Shown here piece after piece: positions 22,757-36,100 of a stretch of 64,000 nt of DNA; positions within the stretch are counted from its first letter, which is position 1, and every line of letters starts with the position of its first letter. This stretch comes from Ceratothoa steindachneri (lineage: Eukaryota; Arthropoda; Malacostraca; Isopoda; Cymothoidae): positions 176,750,294 through 176,814,293 of the forward strand of contig OZ018318.1 in NCBI GenBank assembly GCA_963969495.1, read 5' to 3'. The position numbers were made by a program, and so were the translations under genes. A model generated the notes under the pieces. It saw only the letters and a list, made by a program, of their open reading frames with translations, ran no database searches and was not told the origin of the DNA.

Positions 22757-24275
22757 TGTTTACCAGTTCAGATTTATGGCGTTTGTTTTGAAAAATAGGG
22801 TCTTTGTACAGATCGTTTTGATGTAGGCCAAGCTCCATACTACCTTGGTACCCTTATTTTCATATTATTCTTTATATGCCACAAATGCTAGTAAAGGATT
22901 TACTACTACTATCTGATAAACGACCTTATAAAAACACATATGATATAAAAAAATTTTAGAATTTTGATTTTACAACATTTTTGCATGGTATCAAAAAGAA
23001 TATAGAAAATATTAAAGTTCTCAATTATCTAGAACATTTTTCAGCCAGTAATGCAAATCTTTCATTACTTTTGATTACATAAATATATTAATAGCCTCAT
23101 TAGGCAATATAAAATCCCGATCTTAATGCAATAATGTAACTGGAAATTTGATAATTGAAATTTGCAAAAGCGAATATAAAATAGCCTATAAAATGAAAAT
23201 ATATAAAAAATATAAACACTTATCTAATTATTTAATACACTTAGGACAGCACTGTATATAATTAATTCTTGCATCTAATATAAAATAATGATGTATAACA
23301 ACACAAATAGCATTATTTAACACTGATAAAAGTGGTGAATTTGACTTTGATATCATATTTTTATTAAAGTTTTGGTTGCTTTTTCACATTTAAAACACAG
23401 GACAATCTTACGTGATCAACATAGAGTATTTATAAAGGAAATCTTCATTAGGGCAATTTTGCGAATTTCCAAATTGTGTAGGGAATGTTTACTACGCGCC
23501 ATTTTATGTGAACTGTAAACACAGACGTTCCCACGCTTGTTACTGTAAGGAAATCACACTCATTTTCCTCCACAATGATCATATTTAGCCTTGAAACCAC
23601 AACGAGCGCAATCATGCAATATTCACGAACAGTGTAGACTATAATCTAACTCGTAAAAATGACATCAGACACGTCGGATATAAAAAAATATACCTACCAA
23701 AATAAATGGCGTTTTTGCTCCGCAAGAAGAAGAGGTAAGTTCATTATGCCAAAGGTAAACTAAATCAAATCATTACTTTGGCAAGAAGGCGTTTGTACGG
23801 TCCGTCTCCATGTATGTTCCGTGTCCACTTCACCCTAGAGCAGTATTACCGGGTTATAAATTACAGAGAGAAATTAATACTATATAATTAACATATTTCC
23901 ACTGCTTACACTGCCTTCACCATCCCAGTTTTTCCAGAGGCTCACAGCGAGAGTGCGCCTGCCCTTTCGTTGGAGTTGGGGCAAAACCGTCTTAATAGAG
24001 TGGACTGCGAAGGGGAGTACGGTTTCATGTAAATTAACAAAAGTCTGTACCAACATTGTTGCATAAGACATCCCTCCCTGCCACATGTTTCCTTGAGGAG
24101 CCCTCCTGGTATTATTGCACTAAGTAGTTCATTTACAGTATTGAGGTCTCATAATATCTACTCTGTATCCATTTCATACTAACAACAAAGTGAAATCGTT
24201 ATCCATCTGTAGGTTAGGTAAGAACGAAATCGTATGCGACTGTTCTAGATAAGGTCGCGCCGTTATGGAAAAGGA
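22757..24275. other. AT-rich sequence, nothing recognised
   Basis: No coding or repeat resemblance. A 68-codon minus-strand frame near 23880-24086 has somewhat higher GC but no recognisable family. Confidence 0.45.
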
Positions 24276-24299
24276 AATTTCAGAGGAGCCTCTGAAATT
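24276..24299. repeat. 11-bp perfect inverted repeat, 2-nt spacer
   Basis: AATTTCAGAGG (24276-24286) and CCTCTGAAATT (24289-24299) are exact reverse complements separated by AG. It could form a cruciform or be a protein-binding palindrome. No neighbouring gene suggests a role. Confidence 0.8.
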
Positions 24300-24813
24300 C
24301 TACTTTCTTTCTTAGAACTTTATCTTTACCCCGAGAAGAAGACATTCCGATAACCTGATGTATCCATATATGATAAGGTCAATAAATCCTCCTAAATATA
24401 GGAAATTCATACTCGTGTATTTCGGCTTGGAATACACGCTACGTTCTATGTTCTAATCTTAAAATCAACCATTTCTCCTGCCATTTCATTCATCTTCAGT
24501 CATAAATTGAATCATAAACATCATGTTGTTTCCAATGCAAGACAGTGAACGCCAACTAACCGTCATCTTTCTGGTGTCTCCCCTGAACAGCAGTGTTTAT
24601 TCATTCTGGCAAAGGATTATCCATCTCATTTGGGGCGCTCTTATATTCATAAAGAGGATAATTTCTCAATAATCGCTAAGTCTCTTTGAACATGAACATT
24701 ATAATTATAATTATATATTAGTAACTATTTAAACTAATGTTTGTTTTTATATTTCAGATTTTGAAAATCAAGAATTAAAATACCTTTACGAATTGAACAA
24801 ACAAATTAGTAAT

Positions 24814-26703
24814 ATGTCTTCAAGCAGGAGAAAGTTCATATGCAAAACTTTCGTGATTCATTTTGCTACATATGTGGAAATTTTATACTTCCACATCAAT
24901 AAGGAAATATAATAGACTTTTTGAAAATAGATTACTTAACATATTTTGGCATGAAACGGCGATCATGATAAATGATGGGTTCCACATAATGCCTGCACTG
25001 TATGCATTGAAAAGACTGTAACATTGGACGAACAGTTCGAAGTCAAAAATACCTTTTGAAATTCCAATGGTAAGTTTATGATTTCAAAAAACTACGTAAC
25101 TTAGTCATTTTTGTACTGTAAATTACCTAAGTGTAATTTTAACTTAGGTACATAAAATTCGTTTTTTTTAACGCTTCACAATTTTGTTTCTATTTTAGGT
25201 GTGGCGAGAGCCTACTAATCCTGGGACTGCTTGCTACCTCTGCTTTGTCAAGACTTTTGGCTTCACTGAGAAAAATAAACATTGTATAGAGTACCTAAAT
25301 TTTGACACCGCAATACGACCTGGGCCACATTCAAGTGAAATTCTCATTTTAAAATTTAAGAGTCTGCCATCTCAGGAATTAGATTAAGATGTTTTAAAAA
25401 ATATTGCTATGTACTCTGAAGAGTCAGGCACCGAATTTGATCCAAGCGTAGTTGTAAGTGAAAGTGATCAGCAAAGGTTTAACCAGGCTGAGTTAACTGA
25501 TCTTGTAAGGGATCTGAATTTACCAATAAAGGCTGCGAAAATTTTAGCTTCAAGACTTAAACAGAAAAACAGCCTTAGTTCAAACACATATATTTCATTT
25601 TACAGAAACAGAGAAAAAGAACTTCTCAAATATTTTATGACAGAGCATAGTTTACTATATTGCTGCGATATACCAGGTTTGTTAAAAGAGATATGAGTTC
25701 ATTCTTACAATGCAATTGATTAGCTATTGTTTTTACACACTTCCAAAAGAAGTCTTAAGTGTATGTTGCTGCATAATGGCATTCTATACAGCTCGATACC
25801 AATTGGACACGCAACACTATTCAAAGAAAAGTATGAGCATATCGAAACTGTTTTAAAACTTATCAAATATAAGGAGCACGAGTGGATCATATGTGTTGGC
25901 TTAAAATGGTCAATTTTCTGCTAGGAAAACAAACAGGGTATACTAAATATCCCTGCTTCCTTTGTTAATGGGACAACAAAGCTAAGAAAGAACATTATTC
26001 CAAACAAATCTGGCAAGCCCGCACATCACTTACTGTCGGAGAAAAAAATTTAATTTATGCACCTTTAGTGAGCAGAGATAAAATCATATTTCCTCCTCTG
26101 CATATCAAGCTAGGTCTTAGGAAACAATATGTTTAAGCTTTAGATACAAACGGCGAGTGTTTCCAACACATAAGTTCACTATTCCCAAGTTCAAGTTATG
26201 AAAAATTCGAAGCTGGAATTTTAGATATTGCACAAACAAGATCATTAAGGGGATACCACATTTCTACTTAATTCACTTTTGAAGTTCTTTCGTTCAAAAA
26301 TCGCATATACATATAGTTAGGTATATCATTTGATTGCGTTCATGAATCAACGCAAAAGAAATGCCTGCTTCTCATTTATAGATTTGCTAAAAAACATTTT
26401 AGGAAATTATAGGGCAGATAACTACGAAGAAGACGTAAGAAAACTTTAAAAAGACTAAAAAGAGGTAGTTTGCATTATCAACATAAAAGTGCATTTTTGG
26501 AATAGTCATCTTGACCAATCTCAAAATAATTTAGGCGCTGTAAGTGATGAATAAAGGGAGAGATTTCTCCAAGATATTAAAATTATGGAGGAAAAAAATT
26601 GGGAAATGGCGCATGGGCTGTTTACAAGAATCAGGACCTGATGCAACAAACCGAGGTGAAATTCGTTTTCAGCGCAGAAAAATTACTTACAATCAAGTGT
26701 AAT
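24814..26703 (+). pseudogene. Frameshifted copy of an uncharacterised multicopy arthropod protein family
   Basis: I recognise the protein family from memory as a repetitive, unnamed one seen in many arthropods; I know no function and no formal name. Exon 1 starts near 24814 and includes FCYICGNF, a Cys-x2-Cys pair that may be a zinc site, and ends IPFEIPM. An intron (25070-25198) follows. Exon 2 reads VWREPTNPGTACYLCF, then SELTDL-like ELTDLVRDLNLPIKAAKILA, REKELLKYF, KRSLKCMLLHNG, WIICVGLK, YTKYPCFLC (near 25956), FPPLHIKLGL (near 26091) and HINPLV-type segments. A weaker C-terminal part runs to about 26703 with FLGNY and LGAVSDE. At least five stops or frameshifts are present, so it is dead. 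Retention of an intron argues that it arose by DNA copying, not from a reverse-transcribed mRNA. Confidence 0.75.
25070..25198 (+). other. GT-AG intron in the multicopy-family pseudogene
   Basis: The donor CCAATG|GTAAGT at 25070 and the acceptor TTCTATTTTAG|GTG at 25198 are both strong. Joining them restores a continuous Pro-Met-Val-Trp reading across the exon boundary in phase 0. Length is 129 bp. This is the only intron I can support well in the window. Confidence 0.7.
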
Positions 26704-28040
26704 ACTCGTATATCATTCAATAAAATCCGTGTTCCCCAGTGTTATCAATATTGTCTATGCTAATCATTTATTAAAATTATTTGTCTTTAAGAAGGGGTTA
26801 ATACATGATTGGATGTAAAAAAAACCCGCTAGAATAAAGAAATAATATTTTTCACAGTTAATCGGTTCATTTTTTTGCCATTTCGGAAAAGAATAAATTT
26901 AACTTCTAAACACATTGTTTTTGCATGAACCTTTTTGCCATATTTTGGACCTTTACTTTTCAACTTTAGTCATTATTCATTGTAGGGTATTCAATGAAGA
27001 ATATTTTGTTAGCCAAAAACGAAAGAGATTAGAATCTTCTCTGCCTTCTCTTGCTTTTCTTTTACCAGCAATTGCTTCTGGTAGTACTTAATGTAGTTAT
27101 AATGATCGAATGTCAATAAAAACAGTTGATTCTTATCAATAATGGCAATAAAATTAATCCCTTTTCTTAGAATTATATTCGATAATTCTTAATTTGACTC
27201 AAAAATTGTCGTTTAAGTCTTCAGCTCAGCCGCGAGTTTGATTTAGTAAACTTTTTACACACAACAAAAAATAGTTGCTACTTGAGTTCGAGACTCGAGT
27301 ATCATCTAGAAATAACAGCTTCGAGTTTGATAACAGAGAATGGAATTAATATGTAATACAGAATTTTGTTTTTTATCAAATTAGTCAGATATGGAGCAAA
27401 ATACCCTGAGAAGTCGAAAAAATAATCGAGATAAAATGCTTAACAAGTGATAAAATAAATATCACCTATCTAGTAATTTGAAATTTATAAATAGCAAACT
27501 ATCGTTGAATCAATAATTGATTAATAATTAATAATTAAATTGACACATTGGTTCTTGAAGAAATTAGCTTTGACTTATATTCATAATTTTGGGGGTCAAT
27601 TTCCATTTTTAGGGAACTCGATGTGTCAATTTAGTTATTGCATTGATTTTTTTATCAACATTATTTTATTTACTTCCTGTCTCCTTGTCTATCCCCCCTT
27701 CCTTTTAATTTACTTCTCGTTCCTCTCCTAATCTCCTTTAAACTATCACTTTATTCCTTAATCGTTTTAACCCTTTTAGCACTGTTCTTGACTCTTTCTT
27801 TCCTCTCGGTTTAACCTTTCTACCTGTTATAGCTAAATCTTAATGTGAATTTACACGTCCCTCTCCTACTTCCTCATTTGTGATTTCTTGTCTTAGAGGC
27901 GATCATTTATCTTTTCCTAGCATATACATACCCTTATTATATTATTTTCTTTTGTAGTTATCCTAGGAGAAGGAACTGAATAAAGTTCGAAAGTACTTAC
28001 AATCACCTTTTCATTTTTCCTGCGGGACATTGAATTCAAA
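26704..28040. other. AT-rich sequence, nothing recognised
   Basis: No recognisable frames or repeats. A 63-codon frame near 27540 is hydrophobic only because the sequence is T-rich. Confidence 0.5.
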
Positions 28041-28067
28041 TATCTATCTATCTATCTGTCTATATAA

Positions 28068-28123
<56 letters not shown>

Positions 28124-28124
28124 A

Positions 28125-28173
<49 letters not shown>
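28041..28173. repeat. Compound (TATC)n / (TA)n microsatellite with an interruption
   Basis: Several TATC units lead into a (TA)n tract from 28072, interrupted once by GGAGCAAAA at about 28122-28130, and then a second (TA)n tract to 28173. Confidence 0.95.
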
Positions 28174-28177
<4 letters not shown>

Positions 28178-28891
28178 CCTGCTCCAGAATTTTGAGAACA
28201 TCTCAATTTGAATACCTCTAATATTCTAACACCCCGTTTTTTCCAATTTCTTTTTCAGATTAATAATTAATGACCCAGCAAATGAAAAATTCCCTTGTAA
28301 TAGTTGCCATTAAATATTTGCATAATGATACAAAGATGGTTCGCTTTGTGAAAGTTGGCTGATCATTCGTGGCCAAATTTAGCAAAGGTCTGGTTGTCTT
28401 AAGGAGATCTAACAATGTAAAGGGTTTAAATACCACCATAACCCCCAAAATTTTGCAGAAAGTACATGAAAAAAAAAAATAACCCCGGAAAATCGATCGG
28501 AGCTTTTGTTAAGGACTTTAAGATTACATGCAGTATCAGGAGAGTTGTACATGAAGTTATCCGTTTAAATTCTCATCAGGGAGAACAAATTAGAATCCTT
28601 CAATCTGTGCATAGTGAATGCTCTCTATGTTGAAACTTCAAGAAGCTGGAATGTTTTGATTTCTCTGAGAGATTTACAAAGAGTAGTTAGATTGCCAAGC
28701 GAGTTTTAAACTGCAATGCTTACTAAATCTAAGCAAAGTTCTATTTATTTGATTTCCAATCATACAAAACTGTTGGAATTCAAATTTCAAACTGAGTTAA
28801 AGATATATTATTTCTAAACTAGTGTATCCGTCATTATTTTTAAGTTAGAGCTATATATCATTCGTGAAAATTGTTTTTATCTATTATTAAT

Positions 28892-28893
<2 letters not shown>
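28174..28893. other. AT-rich spacer between microsatellites
   Basis: No gene, repeat or element recognised. Confidence 0.5.

Positions 28894-28928
<35 letters not shown>
28894..28928. repeat. (TA)n microsatellite
   Basis: About 17 uninterrupted TA units. Confidence 0.95.
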
Positions 28929-28929
<1 letters not shown>

Positions 28930-29039
28930 GAGTTCATAGCTACGTATTTCTGTGTCTTTATCATATCTGTTTTGCCCAACTCATTATTAATCACAATATT
29001 CTATAGGACATGAAATCAATAAATTTTATCTGAATTATT

Positions 29040-29074
29040 ACACACACAAACACACACAAACATACACACACACA

Positions 29075-29144
<70 letters not shown>
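29040..29144. repeat. Compound (CA)n / (TA)n microsatellite
   Basis: An interrupted (CA)n run to about 29074 is followed by (TA)n to 29144. The minus-strand frame that spans it encodes only Tyr-Ile and Cys-Val repeats and is not a gene. Confidence 0.95.
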
Positions 29145-29146
<2 letters not shown>

Positions 29147-29268
29147 CCGAACCCAAAATTTGGTCGGCAGAAATGGGTGTTTGAGCTGCTTTCTTTTTGA
29201 GGTAGAGGTACTTCGGTTCAGAAAAATGAAGTTACTTGCCAATTTTTTTCATTCAAAATTTAACTAAA

Positions 29269-30105
29269 ATAGTAAAATTAACCTATTTATTAAATAATCA
29301 TCATCATCATCACTAACTCTATATTTCAAGAAGGGGATATTTTTGAGTATTTAAATAATAATTTGATCTTAGTTTGGTTATGACTTATGTTTTTAATCAA
29401 AGTTATTTTTAATCATTCTTTTATAATATCAACAAACAAAATGGTGAAGTGCAGAAATAAATATACTGTGAGTATCGAATTTTGTGAATTTTTGAAAACC
29501 CAAAGAATTACAAATAAAGAAGTTCAGAGAATTTATTTTTATATATCTTCTTTTATAACTATATTTTAGCAACGTGATATTTTAAAAGGGGGGAAATTTA
29601 GTTTTGAGTTTCTTTTTAAAATTATTATAAATGGCGAAGTTCCCCAAATTTATATATATTTAACCATGGCTGTTTTTTTTTTAGATTTTAAATTTTAAAC
29701 TTAGTAGCGAAGCGCAAACTTTCCCCATAAGGGGGAGTGGCGAAGCGATTGCCTGTTTATTTTAAAAAGGAAGTCTAAACTAAATTTCCCTACTTTCAAA
29801 ATATCACGTTGCTAAGATATAGTTATAGAAGAAGATATATAAAAAGCAATTTTCTGAACTTCATTATTTGTAATTCTTTGGGTTTTAAAAAATTCACAAA
29901 ATTTTGATACTTAGAGTATATTTATTTCTGAACTTCACCACTTTGTTTTTGGAAGAAATAAAAGAATTATTTGAAAATAACTTTGATAAAAAAACATAAT
30001 TCATAAATAAACTAAGATGAAATTATTATTCCAAAAGTCCAAAAAAATGCCTTCTTAATGATAAAGACGATTATTTAATAAATAAGTAAATTTTACTATT
30101 TACTA
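29269..30105. repeat. Large imperfect inverted repeat (foldback), arms about 350 bp
   Basis: The left arm (29269-29620) and right arm (29760-30105) are reverse complements over their length with substitutions and small gaps, by eye about 80-85% identical. Matching landmarks are CAACGTGATATTTT (29571) with AAATATCACGTTGC (29798), and CCCAAAGAATTACAAAT (29499) with ATTTGTAATTCTTTGGG (29866). The loop is about 140 bases. The arms include a 60-codon plus-strand frame from 29387, which is not convincing as a gene. Candidates are a foldback transposon, two copies of one repeat inserted head to head, or an inverted duplication. Confidence 0.85.
29660..29758 (+). repeat. Unit X, copy 1, in the loop of the foldback
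   Basis: It begins TTTAACCATGGCTG and runs through a T-run, TTTTAAACTTAGTAGCGAAG and CGATTGCCTGTTTAT. A second copy lies just outside the right arm at 30125-30195. This copy is longer because it has about 40 extra bases between two GCGAAGCG motifs. Confidence 0.75.
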
Positions 30106-30124
30106 TTGGAATATTTATAAAAAT

Positions 30125-30195
30125 TTAACCATGGCTGCTTGTTTTTAGATCAGAAATTTTAATCTTAGTAGCGAAGACATTGCCTGGTTATCCTA
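30125..30195 (+). repeat. Unit X, copy 2, outside the right arm
   Basis: It has the same order as the loop copy: TTTAACCATGGCTG, then CTTAGTAGCGAAG, then ATTGCCTGGTTAT. It lacks the stretch between the two GCGAAG motifs. Both copies are in direct orientation, although the arms beside them are inverted. Confidence 0.75.
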
Positions 30196-33100
30196 TATTA
30201 AATAATTTAACAATATAAAGTCGTTTAATATTATACTTACAAAAGAAAGAATATGGTGAATCAACTTTATTTTTTTTATAATACCAAGACTTTCAAATAT
30301 AAATTACCAAATTTTTCCAAAATAAGTAGATTGGAGTTGTACCAACCCCCCTAAAATTCTTAAATAAATATACGACGAGTATTACTAATATAGATTATGA
30401 TTTATCAAAAATATGAATATTTCTCAATTTTCACAATTCGTAGTAGAGAAAGTTTGGAAAACTTTTATTGATCAGAAAATTAGACAATATTGTTAAAATA
30501 AAAAAATGTATGCTTCTATAATTCACGTGGTGAAAATAAAATCTAATAGTTAAATTTTCACATCAGGGGTATGTAAGAATCTATGGAAGAAAGAACTTAA
30601 ACTAATCATACAATGAGTGTAAGTACATTTTACTGTTAATAGGCAGAATAATTTAATAGAATTATTTATTATATTTTCACTAAATCCAGCTAAATATTCA
30701 ATTAGAGAAAAGGTAACAATATTATTGTACAGACTGCCGTTTAGCCTTGGATGTAGGACACATGTAAATGATTGGCTTGATCGAAAATGATAGGAAAATT
30801 TGGGAGTTTTAGGGGTTTTAGAAGCCAAATTTCTTCACACAATATGTACTTAACGTGCTAGAAGAGGCTATTTGTTCAAATCTTTGGACGTGATGTTGTT
30901 TGGTACTCCAATTCTCGTAACTACGTTATGCCGATCTGTTTTCTGGTAGTTCGCTTGGACTGTTTGGTAGACTAGAACTTCCAAGCACCCTTCGTTTTCT
31001 CCTTTTATAGAATAACCATTTAACTTTTGCTTGTGTTTAGTGCTTTTTATCGAATATTTACAGCAATCTCTAAGCATAATTTAAATTGAATTTACTTTTC
31101 AATTATATAAAAAACTGAGAGTCATCATTTTCATTTCCAATTTTATATGTGATTAAATATTGCTAAAATCCTGCAAATCCTTAGAGACCATATAAAAAGC
31201 CTTGAACGAATTGTGCACTAAAGAAAAGTAAATTTTTTAACGAAGACAAACAAGTAGGTTGGAACCAGAAATACATGAATCAAGTTTGCAGCAGCACAAG
31301 GAAAAAGAAATTTTGATTTCAGTATTATCTGGGTTTGGGAATAGAAAATATCAAAACTTTAAAAAAGTGATCCTTTTAACTGTAAGACGAGAACAAGATG
31401 CAAAATTTATATAATTCTAATTAATTCTTATAAAATTATTGAGGGAAAGAGGTCCAATCAAATTGTACGCTCCTCTTTTCAATCTTTATGATGACCATAT
31501 GCATCAGGGTTTTCGCATCTTATTTATAAATATTAATAAAATGACGGACCTTTTCTTTCATAAGTGGTCCTGGTAGCTTGGTTATAAGGGAAAGAATTAC
31601 TATATTTTTTAAGTAATAATTTGTTTAAATCGCATGTTATTATCTCTCATTTAGATGGACATAAGTTGGAATTAGTTTCAAAAACCATTCATGCGTCAAC
31701 AACTTAGAAGATAAACAAACTCTAAAGGCACATGAACATTTACATGCATAAACATTATATATTTTCATAACTAGAAAAGAAGGAATATCTTTATATGTTT
31801 CGTAACTTTAGCATTAACTGAAATTAACCGGTCCAAAGTATTGAGGAAATTCGTCGAAAGATGGCATTTTAATTCGGTGTTAAGTAGATATGAAAACTAT
31901 TTTCGAAGTATTATAAATATTCCAGCTAAATCTTTTAGGTTGCGTGAATAAATCAAATTTTCTCTGCAAATCTTGGCATCTTGCTTCTACGTACATAATT
32001 CGCACATCCGGTTAGATTCCTTCAAAACGTAGCGAAATATGTTTACCAATTTATTTGTAAAACTTATATATCAGTCTTAATATCGTTTTTTAGCACTTCG
32101 TTCATTCTGATTGACAAACAAGTAAATATTCCTTCTTCTATATTAGCTTTATTTTTTACGGCACGTGTATTAAATTGCTGTTGTATGCAATCAAATACTT
32201 TAAATATAGACACCTTTCTAATCTAGAGTGACTAGAGGTACACTCTGTTCTCGGGTGAACCTTGTAATTGTTTCATTTTATTTTTTAATAATATTTGTTA
32301 TATATTAATCTGAGAGAAGCCCAACAAATGATCAAACACAAATATGAACATCCCGTAGAAACTCCGAAGATATGCTCTCACTTTTGTGGGTCAATCCAAA
32401 TAATCCATCATCAATTTCCACAAACAATATATTTGCATTATACTCACCTATATAAGTAAGCCTCAAACACTCAATCTCTCTTCCCTACAATTCATCTTCC
32501 TATAAATGACACATGAACACTCAAAACTAAGCTTACACTATAGTATATTATAGTATCCCAGATTATTTTGTACTTTCTCATTTCATCTCCAGTATACCCA
32601 TATTTCTCTTGTATTCTCTTTTTCCAACTCTAAGCTAAATATGTCCAGCTTTTTTGTATATCTTCGTTTGGAAACCAGTGGTTTCTGTATGCCCAATAAG
32701 TTAATAAAGTTTAGCTTTGAATTTCTTGTTTGTTCTCATTAGCCATCCAGTATGAATACTATACAAAGTAACCCCATGTGTGTTTGTCTTTTTCCCCTTT
32801 TATATTACTTCATCAGATATTGGAAAAACTTAAGTACATTTCTTTTGTATCGAGTGCAATCGGCTTTGCTTTATTACACGGAGTTTTTTGTTTACAAATA
32901 AATTGATCAAACACCTCACTTTTTCTACGATTGGACATAGAGCGGATCTAAAGGACTTTCCTGGTATTTGTATAATGAACACACTATATATTGACATACA
33001 TTTTTTTATAATATTAAGTATACTATTTCGAGCCGAAGATTAAATAAAAATTGTCTGCTTTATTATTTTTTCATTATTTTATTGATTTAAATTTGAATTA

Positions 33101-36100
33101 TTTCGATGCTACTTTAAATGTCGTATCTTAATTCCAAGTTTAATATTCGAATTCATTCAAAGGGATTAAGGAACTAAGCTCCATAACAAAAGTGAATATA
33201 GAAAAAAGTTAAAAAAGAAGAAAAACAATAAAGAATATAGTTTAGTAAGATTTTCTAAATTAATTACAACTGTTCTATCTTTGCAATAGTTTTAATTGAA
33301 TCTAAGCTGTCTTTGTTATAAAGATTTACCCCACTCCAACTTAACCATCATTCACAACTCGCCTTTAACCTTTTAATTTTTTGAAGAAGCACCATCCATT
33401 TTCAGGGCTTCTTGTTTATGCAGATGGTTATTATACACTCCTTAACGGCAGTCAACTTCCATAACCATTGACTTGGTATCCTACCCGAAGTAAGGATTTG
33501 GTAATCTTAAAAGCATTTCTTAACCAGTGAGGCCAAAGGATTGGTTCTATGTCCCTTTGCAAACAATTCTGCCTTACAAAGATTTTTTTTTCAAAATTAA
33601 CAAAATAAAATAGCAGTGAGTTGGAACCCTATTTTCCTAGGAAACCAAGATGCCTACATGAGCTACCTAATTTGGAAACAGTTTCATTATCTTACTTCAT
33701 TACAACGTATATAAAAGGTTAATGTAAAATCACTTTTTTAGTGATACTCTCTACACCTAAAAATGTGATGAGTTATTATGTTAGTGACAATTATTTCTTG
33801 GAAATTATGGATAAGTTCTCATACATAGACCACCATCTGATACATTTCTTTATCTGTCAGCTCTATTTACTTTCATCTCCGTATGCAATGGGCTTAGTTA
33901 GCCATTTGTCATATAGAGACGCTTTTAATGGTTCTTCCAATTTTCAAATTCTCATTTGTTATTCAGAATTACATGTCTTTTCTATAAGAGTTATAGACAT
34001 CGCATGCAGCTGTAATATTCTGCTGGAATATGTATGCACTCTTTTACTTTTCATATAGAAAACATATTCTTTATTTTTTACATCGATAGATTTATTTCTC
34101 CATTTTGTTAATATTATAACTAAAAATATTGGTTGAATTAATGTACTTATCCATCCACTAATGTCTTATGAAAATACTGTGGATTTATGTGAATCATTTT
34201 CTTGTATTATGTTTTGAAATTATTAAAAAAAAATTAGCATTTCGAAGAATTATTCTTTTAGGGAGTAGAGCTTACTCGGTGTGTAACCATTGGTATTTTG
34301 CTATATATTGCCGAAAATTAATAAATAGTGAGGTTAGTATAAGTGCAAATCTGTAGAATCTGATATTCTACCACCTATTGTTGCAATAAGAACGTGGAGG
34401 GCTAGCAACTCTCACCAACGTTGAATGATATATTTTGAAGTTAAGTAGAAAATTTCTTGGTCTGAAATGTAGAAAACTGTATATAACTTTTCTTAGAAAA
34501 ATAAATTGCTTTGAATGTATCATAGTTAAATTATACTGTAAGCCATTATAAAAAGTTTAAATAACTCAATTTGAAAACTTGGAGAAAAAGATTTAAATGT
34601 TCAATTCAGCGTGAATGATGCATTTTATTTTATTTATTCTCATTTATTTTGCAGTTTTTAGGATATTTGTTTAATATACTTCCATAATTTTTTTACCAGA
34701 TTTGGCTAAAATTTATAAATTATCTATTGAAACCTAAATCTGTCAAACGCTAAGACTTTTAGAGAACATCGGATGTATGATATGTGCATATTCTATGTAG
34801 TGTTTTTACATCCACGTATGGTATATACCTCATATGTGACAAAGCTAACCACTTGTGAAGCTTAGAGACATAAAACCCCTAAAATATAATTGTAAGAAAG
34901 AGCCTCATTGAGTCTTTGCACTCATGCAATTGATGAGTAAAAAATAATGGTTGAAACGAAAAGAGAAATCAGAGAAAGCAAACTTAATATCTTCCTCTAC
35001 GCTTAAATTGGAATCGCTCTCTTACGAAGAAGAGCCTAAGGCCTATTGTTATTGTCATGGCATGAATTCTTGGCAGTACTTTTAAAGGCTGCTCTTATTA
35101 TAAACCACAGGGTCAACCGAGCTGAAAGAATGGCATAAATATTTCTTAAGGTTTTGTTTGCAAGACCCAAATGTTATGACCTTATTTATCTTTACAAATG
35201 TTTATAAATCCGAGGTTTAACTACTACACATGGTGAATTCTGGAAAAGTAAAATAGTCGACAATTACAAGGGCGGATACACGTTATAATAACGAAATGAA
35301 TAATGGGTATAGGTATCCTGCATTAAGAAAATTAAGCTGAGTAATATTAGCATTAGTGCAAAAACAAGGCCGCCCATTGCTTAATGCATGCAAACAGCTA
35401 AAGTTACTTTCTTAAATGGGAACAATTCTTTTGTGTTTGGAGCAATTGTGCGGTGTGATGTATTTGAAATTAAATATAGTAGAGTAAATGATTGTAGCAG
35501 ACATCTAACGGTAGCACTTACATATTAAAGCACTGTTTTGGGGAAAACAAGGACTTCTATGATCAATCGCATAGGCGAGATATATTATAATGATGCATGG
35601 CTCAGATTAAGAAAGAACCATTTTCAAAGATAGAAGACCTCATATTACGAAAACTCCCACATCCACTCAATAAGCAATTAAAGACAAGTTAATAAAGTGT
35701 TTGATAGTAACATTCTTAGTTTTATTCCAAATGCTAAAAAGTTTTTTATTTAAGTAACACTATAGAGCTTGTGGATGGTTAGAAGTAAGTCATTGAAAAG
35801 AAGACAAAATCCTGACGTTATGTCTCAAATGATCTGATAAATGGCTACAAAATACATATGGAAATATGTGTACTTTCCCATCAGAAAACAATGGGGAGAA
35901 TAAGGACTTTTTAATATTTAAATAGCTGAGAAACACAACGATCTTCATCTTTTGGACCAGATAAGTTTGATAGGTAACCAAATACAGGATTCTAATAGCT
36001 TATTCCCAAATTTTCTGCAGAAATTTCATGCTAAACAAGACGTAATCGCTATTTTATCCTCTCTTCTCTCTTAAATAATATTCATGCTGGAAGGATCTAG

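Noticed and set aside
28072..29242. Open frame with long Tyr-Ile and Cys-Val repeats (minus strand near 28991-29242)
   Set aside because: It is translation of (TA)n and (CA)n microsatellites. Similar frames at 42407, 57672, 57715, 59599, 59763, 60891 and 61087 are dismissed for the same reason.
33741..34058. 105-codon plus-strand open frame with hydrophobic stretches
   Set aside because: The hydrophobicity follows from T-rich DNA. No family, start context or splice signals support it.
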